A stretch of 9,518 bases of DNA from Sulfurimonas sp. (lineage in GTDB: Bacteria > Campylobacterota > Campylobacteria > Campylobacterales > Sulfurimonadaceae), in contig DAOVJL010000025.1 of NCBI GenBank assembly GCA_030673275.1, positions 1-9,518 of the forward strand, written 5' to 3'. Positions 7,206 through 9,518 of this stretch are shown here, one piece after another (the stretch's first letter is position 1; each line of letters opens with the position of its first letter). The notes beneath the pieces were generated by a model. The model saw only the letters and a list, made by a program, of their open reading frames with translations. It did not search any database and was not told where the DNA came from. The position numbers were made by a program, and so were the translations under genes.

Positions 7206-8156
7206 ATGAATCTGAGTAATATTGTTTCAATAGTTGGTGCTGAGTTTAACGGCAAAGATATTGAGATAACAGGGATGAACTCCCTTAAAGATGCTACTAA
7301 AAGCGAACTCTCTTTTGTCTCAGACTTAAAATACATAAAAGATATACAGAACTCAAATGCTAGTGTAATTTTAGTAGACAATAATGCTAAGGAATATGTT
7401 CCAGAGGGCTGTATAGCTTTAGTTGTAGATTCTCCATATATGCAAATGGCAATGCTATCTAAGTATTTTGCTCCTGCTATTGAAGATGACACTTTGGCAT
7501 CTGCTGAAATAGGTGAGGGCAGTGTTATTTCACCAAAAGCTGAGCTTGCCAATGGTGCTAAGATTGGTAAAAATTGTACAATTATGGCTCATGTATATAT
7601 TGGTGCAGAAGCTGTTGTCGGTGATAATACAATTATATATCCAAATGTAACTGTCTATAGAGACTGCAAGATTGGAAGTGACTGTATAATTCATGCGAAT
7701 ACAACCATTGGAAGTGATGGTTTTGGATTTGTTACAAATAAGCTTGGTGAACATACAAAAATATACCAAAATGGTAATGTAGTTATAGAAGATAATGTTG
7801 AGATAGGAAGTTCTACTACTGTAGATAGAGCTGTATTTGGTACTACTCTGATTAAGACTGGTGTTCGTATAGATAATCTTGTTCAAGTTGGGCATAATTG
7901 TATTGTCGGTGAACACTCTGTTTTAGTTGCACAGTGTGGAATGGCTGGTTCGACTACATTAGGTAGAAATGTTGTTATGGGCGGGCAGAGTGCTACTTCA
8001 GGGCATTTGAACATAGCACCTTTTACCACTTTTGCAGCCAGAAGTGGCGTTACAAAAAACATTAAAGACAGTGGTAAGACTTTTGCAGGTTTTCCTTTGA
8101 TGGAACATAGAACATGGTTGAAACTTCAGGGTAAAATTGCTAAACTACTAAAATAA
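7206..8156 (+). CDS. lpxD: UDP-3-O-(3-hydroxyacyl)glucosamine N-acyltransferase LpxD
   Basis: Third step of lipid A synthesis: transfer of a 3-hydroxyacyl chain from acyl carrier protein to the 2-amino group of UDP-3-O-acylglucosamine, in the cytoplasm. The 316-residue protein shows the N-terminal uridine-binding domain (about 1-95, including ELSFVSDLKY) and then a left-handed beta helix of hexapeptide repeats (about 98-260, for example IGKNCTI, IGSDCII). The catalytic His230 lies in VQVGHNCIVGEHS, and IGSDGFGF (168-175) is a family signature. The helical C-terminus is shorter than in E. coli (about 341 residues in total). ATG 7206 is one base after ilvH, with only a weak GAGAG (7196-7200), so translation probably depends on coupling to ilvH. 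I recall the same ilvI-ilvH-lpxD order in Campylobacter jejuni, so the linkage looks ancient. A second lpxD elsewhere in the genome cannot be excluded. Confidence 0.96.
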   Translation: MNLSNIVSIVGAEFNGKDIEITGMNSLKDATKSELSFVSDLKYIKDIQNSNASVILVDNNAKEYVPEGCIALVVDSPYMQMAMLSKYFAPAIEDDTLASAEIGEGSVISPKAELANGAKIGKNCTIMAHVYIGAEAVVGDNTIIYPNVTVYRDCKIGSDCIIHANTTIGSDGFGFVTNKLGEHTKIYQNGNVVIEDNVEIGSSTTVDRAVFGTTLIKTGVRIDNLVQVGHNCIVGEHSVLVAQCGMAGSTTLGRNVVMGGQSATSGHLNIAPFTTFAARSGVTKNIKDSGKTFAGFPLMEHRTWLKLQGKIAKLLK

Positions 8157-8173
8157 AATTAAGGAAATTCTAC

Positions 8174-8395
8174 ATGTCAAAAACTATTACTTTAAGCGGA
8201 ACGAAAAATGGTGTTATTTCGATAACTAAAATTGATAAACCATATGGTGAAGATAGTGGACCGGTTGCCAGTGTTGGTATATCTTTAGCTGGAGATGTAA
8301 GTGATCCAGAGTGGAAAGTTCATATTCCACTAGAAAATTTAGACGAAGTTATCCAAGCGTTACAAGACCTAAAGGGCAGTGCAGAAAAAAACTAA
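8174..8395 (+). CDS. Small conserved-looking protein of 73 residues, function unknown
   Basis: I do not recognise this protein. It begins at ATG 8174 behind a clear ribosome binding site AAGGAAA (8161-8167), 17 bases after lpxD, on the same strand, so it is probably the last gene of the ilvBH-lpxD transcript. It has no signal peptide, membrane segment or cysteine. The first ~52 residues alternate hydrophobic and polar residues in beta-like strands (TITLSG, VISITKI, SVGISLAGD, WKVHIPL). The last ~20 form a probable amphipathic helix (LENLDEVIQALQDLKG). That suggests a small beta-plus-helix domain which may pack as a dimer. The good ribosome binding site, operon position and the terminator beginning at its 3' end make it a real gene. 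Its stop codon TAA (8393-8395) falls in the loop of the first hairpin. Confidence 0.8.
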   Translation: MSKTITLSGTKNGVISITKIDKPYGEDSGPVASVGISLAGDVSDPEWKVHIPLENLDEVIQALQDLKGSAEKN

Positions 8396-8406
8396 ATTTT
8401 TTTCTG
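8382..8406. terminator. Perfect A/T-rich hairpin, probable (bidirectional) terminator
   Basis: CAGAAAAAAA (8382-8391) and TTTTTTTCTG (8397-8406) are exact reverse complements, giving a 10-bp stem with a five-base loop CTAAA. The A-tract/T-tract arms place a U-run in the transcript whichever strand is read, so it could end both the lpxD operon and the opposing aminotransferase transcript. It overlaps the last codons and the stop of the 73-residue gene. The stem has few G-C pairs, so its strength as a terminator is uncertain. Confidence 0.6.
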
Positions 8407-8409
8407 TCA

Positions 8410-8440
8410 AGCATTAAAGTAAGTTTTACTTACTTTAGCT
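8410..8440. terminator. Second perfect hairpin between the convergent genes, spanning the aminotransferase stop codon
   Basis: TAAAGTAAG (8415-8423) and CTTACTTTA (8429-8437) are exact reverse complements with a five-base loop TTTTA. Beyond a two-base bulge, AGC (8410-8412) can pair with GCT (8438-8440). The aminotransferase stop codon (complement of 8430-8432) lies inside one arm. Only three bases separate it from the first hairpin. It lacks a good U-tract on the + strand; on the - strand the first hairpin follows and supplies one. It may act as a stability or termination element for the aminotransferase transcript. Confidence 0.5.
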
Positions 8441-9518
8441 CGCTTACAAACTCTTTGATTCTTTTAATACCTGCACGAATAGTATCAATATCAGTTGCAA
8501 AACTCATTCTAAAGTAACCTTCACTACCAAAGGCAACACCCGGAACTACAGCTACCAGTTTTTTATCCAATAACTCTTTAGCAAACGTAAGTGAATCAGA
8601 AGTCACTTCTTTTATATTTACAAATAGATAGAATGCTCCATCTGGTGTTGCAACACTTAAGCCATCTATCTCATTCATAAGTCTAACAGCTTCATCTCTG
8701 CGCTCTATAAATGCCTCTCTCATCATAGATATGTCAGCATCAGCACTACCGTCAAGACCTGCAATAGCCGCTAGTTGAGTAATTGAGTTTATGTTTGAAG
8801 TACTTTGAGACTGAAGCTTTTTAGTAGCTTTTATAAGCTCTGTATCTGCCGCAGCCATATATCCAAATCTCCAGCCGGTCATAGCAACTGATTTGCTTAA
8901 GCCGTTGATAGTTACAGTTCTCTTAAACATGTCATCACTAACTGCTGCACAAGAAGTAAATGTACCTTCATAAGTTAGTTTTTCATACATCTCATCAGAT
9001 GCTACAATAATGTCAGTTCCTTCTAAAACTTTTCCAAGTGCTGTAAGTTCTTCTTTTGTGTATATAGATCCAGTAGGATTTGATGGAGTAGTTAGGACAA
9101 GCATTCTTGTTTTAGGAGTAATAGCTTCTTTTAACTGTTCAGGTGTAATTTTGAATGAGTTATAATCATGTGTTTCAATCTCAACAACTTTACCGCCACA
9201 ATATTTTACTAACTCTGGATAAGTAACCCAATATGGTGCAGGAATAATTACTTCGGCACCATTTTCGATTGTTGCTGAAAAAAGATTAAATAACGAGTGC
9301 TTGGCACCATTGTTTACCATGATTTGATTTGGAGCATATGTTAAACCATTATCGCGTTTTAATTTACCTGCTATAGCTTCTCTTAAAGCAAGAACACCGT
9401 CAACTGCAGTATATTTAGTAAAGTCATTGTTGATCGCTTCAATTGCTGCATCTTTTATAACTTGTGGAGTTCCAAAGTCAGGCTCTCCTGCAGAGAAACT
9501 AAGAATATCTTTGCCCTC
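8430..9518 (-). CDS. aspC: Aspartate aminotransferase-like class I PLP aminotransferase (N-terminal end outside window)
   Basis: The frame is open from the right edge to the TAA at 8432-8430, giving 362 residues. The visible N-terminus (GKDILSFSAGEPDFGTP) is the usual start of the conserved domain, so only some 25-30 residues are missing and the internal ATG at 9320 is not the start. Motifs: SAGEPDFGTP, Tyr in PAPYWVTYPE, the SNPTG substrate/PLP motif, SDEMYEKL, the PLP lysine in NGLSKSVAMTGWRFGY (Lys209 of the visible part, bases 8894-8892) and the carboxylate-binding Arg in YFRMSFA. This pattern is that of subgroup I-gamma aspartate aminotransferases, which make aspartate or glutamate from the 2-oxo acids and sometimes also act on prephenate or aromatic substrates. 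Substrate cannot be fixed from sequence. It converges on the ilvBH-lpxD operon, and aspartate is a precursor of threonine, the IlvA substrate, but shared control is not implied. Its promoter lies outside the window. Confidence 0.92.
   Translation of the reverse strand, partial: EGKDILSFSAGEPDFGTPQVIKDAAIEAINNDFTKYTAVDGVLALREAIAGKLKRDNGLTYAPNQIMVNNGAKHSLFNLFSATIENGAEVIIPAPYWVTYPELVKYCGGKVVEIETHDYNSFKITPEQLKEAITPKTRMLVLTTPSNPTGSIYTKEELTALGKVLEGTDIIVASDEMYEKLTYEGTFTSCAAVSDDMFKRTVTINGLSKSVAMTGWRFGYMAAADTELIKATKKLQSQSTSNINSITQLAAIAGLDGSADADISMMREAFIERRDEAVRLMNEIDGLSVATPDGAFYLFVNIKEVTSDSLTFAKELLDKKLVAVVPGVAFGSEGYFRMSFATDIDTIRAGIKRIKEFVSELK

Noticed and set aside
7193..7552. A 119-codon - strand open frame over the start of lpxD
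   Set aside because: It is a shadow of the lpxD N-terminus on the opposite strand, without a ribosome binding site or a recognisable domain.
7530..7916. A 128-codon - strand open frame inside lpxD
   Set aside because: It lies wholly antisense to lpxD. Its Asn/Ile/Tyr/Ser-rich, low-complexity composition is what the reverse complement of hexapeptide repeats would give.
8311..8517. A 68-codon + strand open frame crossing the convergent gap
   Set aside because: It overlaps the 73-residue gene in another frame, runs through both hairpins and into the aminotransferase antisense, and has no ribosome binding site or family features.
9318..9320. ATG at the complement of 9320-9318 as the start of the aminotransferase
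   Set aside because: The frame stays open to the right edge and encodes further conserved aminotransferase residues (SAGEPDFGTP), so this Met is internal and the gene runs out of the window.
1..9518. Mobile elements, phage, toxin-antitoxin, defence genes or CRISPR
   Set aside because: I found no transposase, integrase, direct-repeat array or terminal inverted repeats. Every long frame is accounted for by core-type genes or by the propeller protein.

Overview
The window looks like a chromosomal housekeeping segment from a Campylobacterota (epsilonproteobacterial) genome, most likely a Sulfurimonas-like sulfur/hydrogen oxidiser. The evidence is low G+C, promoters consisting of TATAAT preceded by T-runs with no clear -35, tightly packed genes, and an ilvB-ilvH-lpxD linkage that I recall from Campylobacter jejuni. 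The genus is an inference. I see no mobile element, CRISPR array, rRNA, tRNA or phage gene.

Layout on the + strand: (1) the 3' end of rpoN (sigma-54), overlapped by a complete DUF2400/TIGR02757 gene that starts at GTG 372. (2) After a small promoter region, a second group: a CoA-binding (YccU-type) protein, ilvA (TTG start) and a 708-residue protein with an N-terminal seven-bladed WD40-like propeller and a C-terminal helical repeat region. (3) After a second promoter region with two TATAAT boxes, ilvB and ilvH (overlapping by one base), lpxD (one base later) and a 73-residue protein of unknown function. (4) On the - strand, converging on this operon, an aspC-like class I aminotransferase whose first residues lie beyond the right edge. 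Two back-to-back perfect hairpins separate the convergent genes. No gene-free stretch exceeds about 80 bases.

Functionally, ilvA, ilvB and ilvH supply the first committed steps of isoleucine and valine/leucine synthesis. IlvA makes 2-oxobutyrate from threonine, and IlvBH condenses pyruvate with it or with a second pyruvate. lpxD, a lipid A gene, rides in the same transcript.

The least ordinary gene is the one between ilvA and ilvB. Reading its protein by eye, the C-terminal half resolves into four tandem modules of about 84 residues, fused to what looks like a complete propeller. This beta-propeller plus alpha-solenoid plan is rare in bacteria and resembles eukaryotic coat and intraflagellar-transport scaffolds in layout only. 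It is the main candidate for an undescribed system here. The other observations are smaller: an Asn-x-x-Ser in place of Asn-x-x-Gly at the valine site of IlvH, a possible EndoIII-like Leu-Asp-Thr-His signature in DUF2400, and the convergent hairpins.
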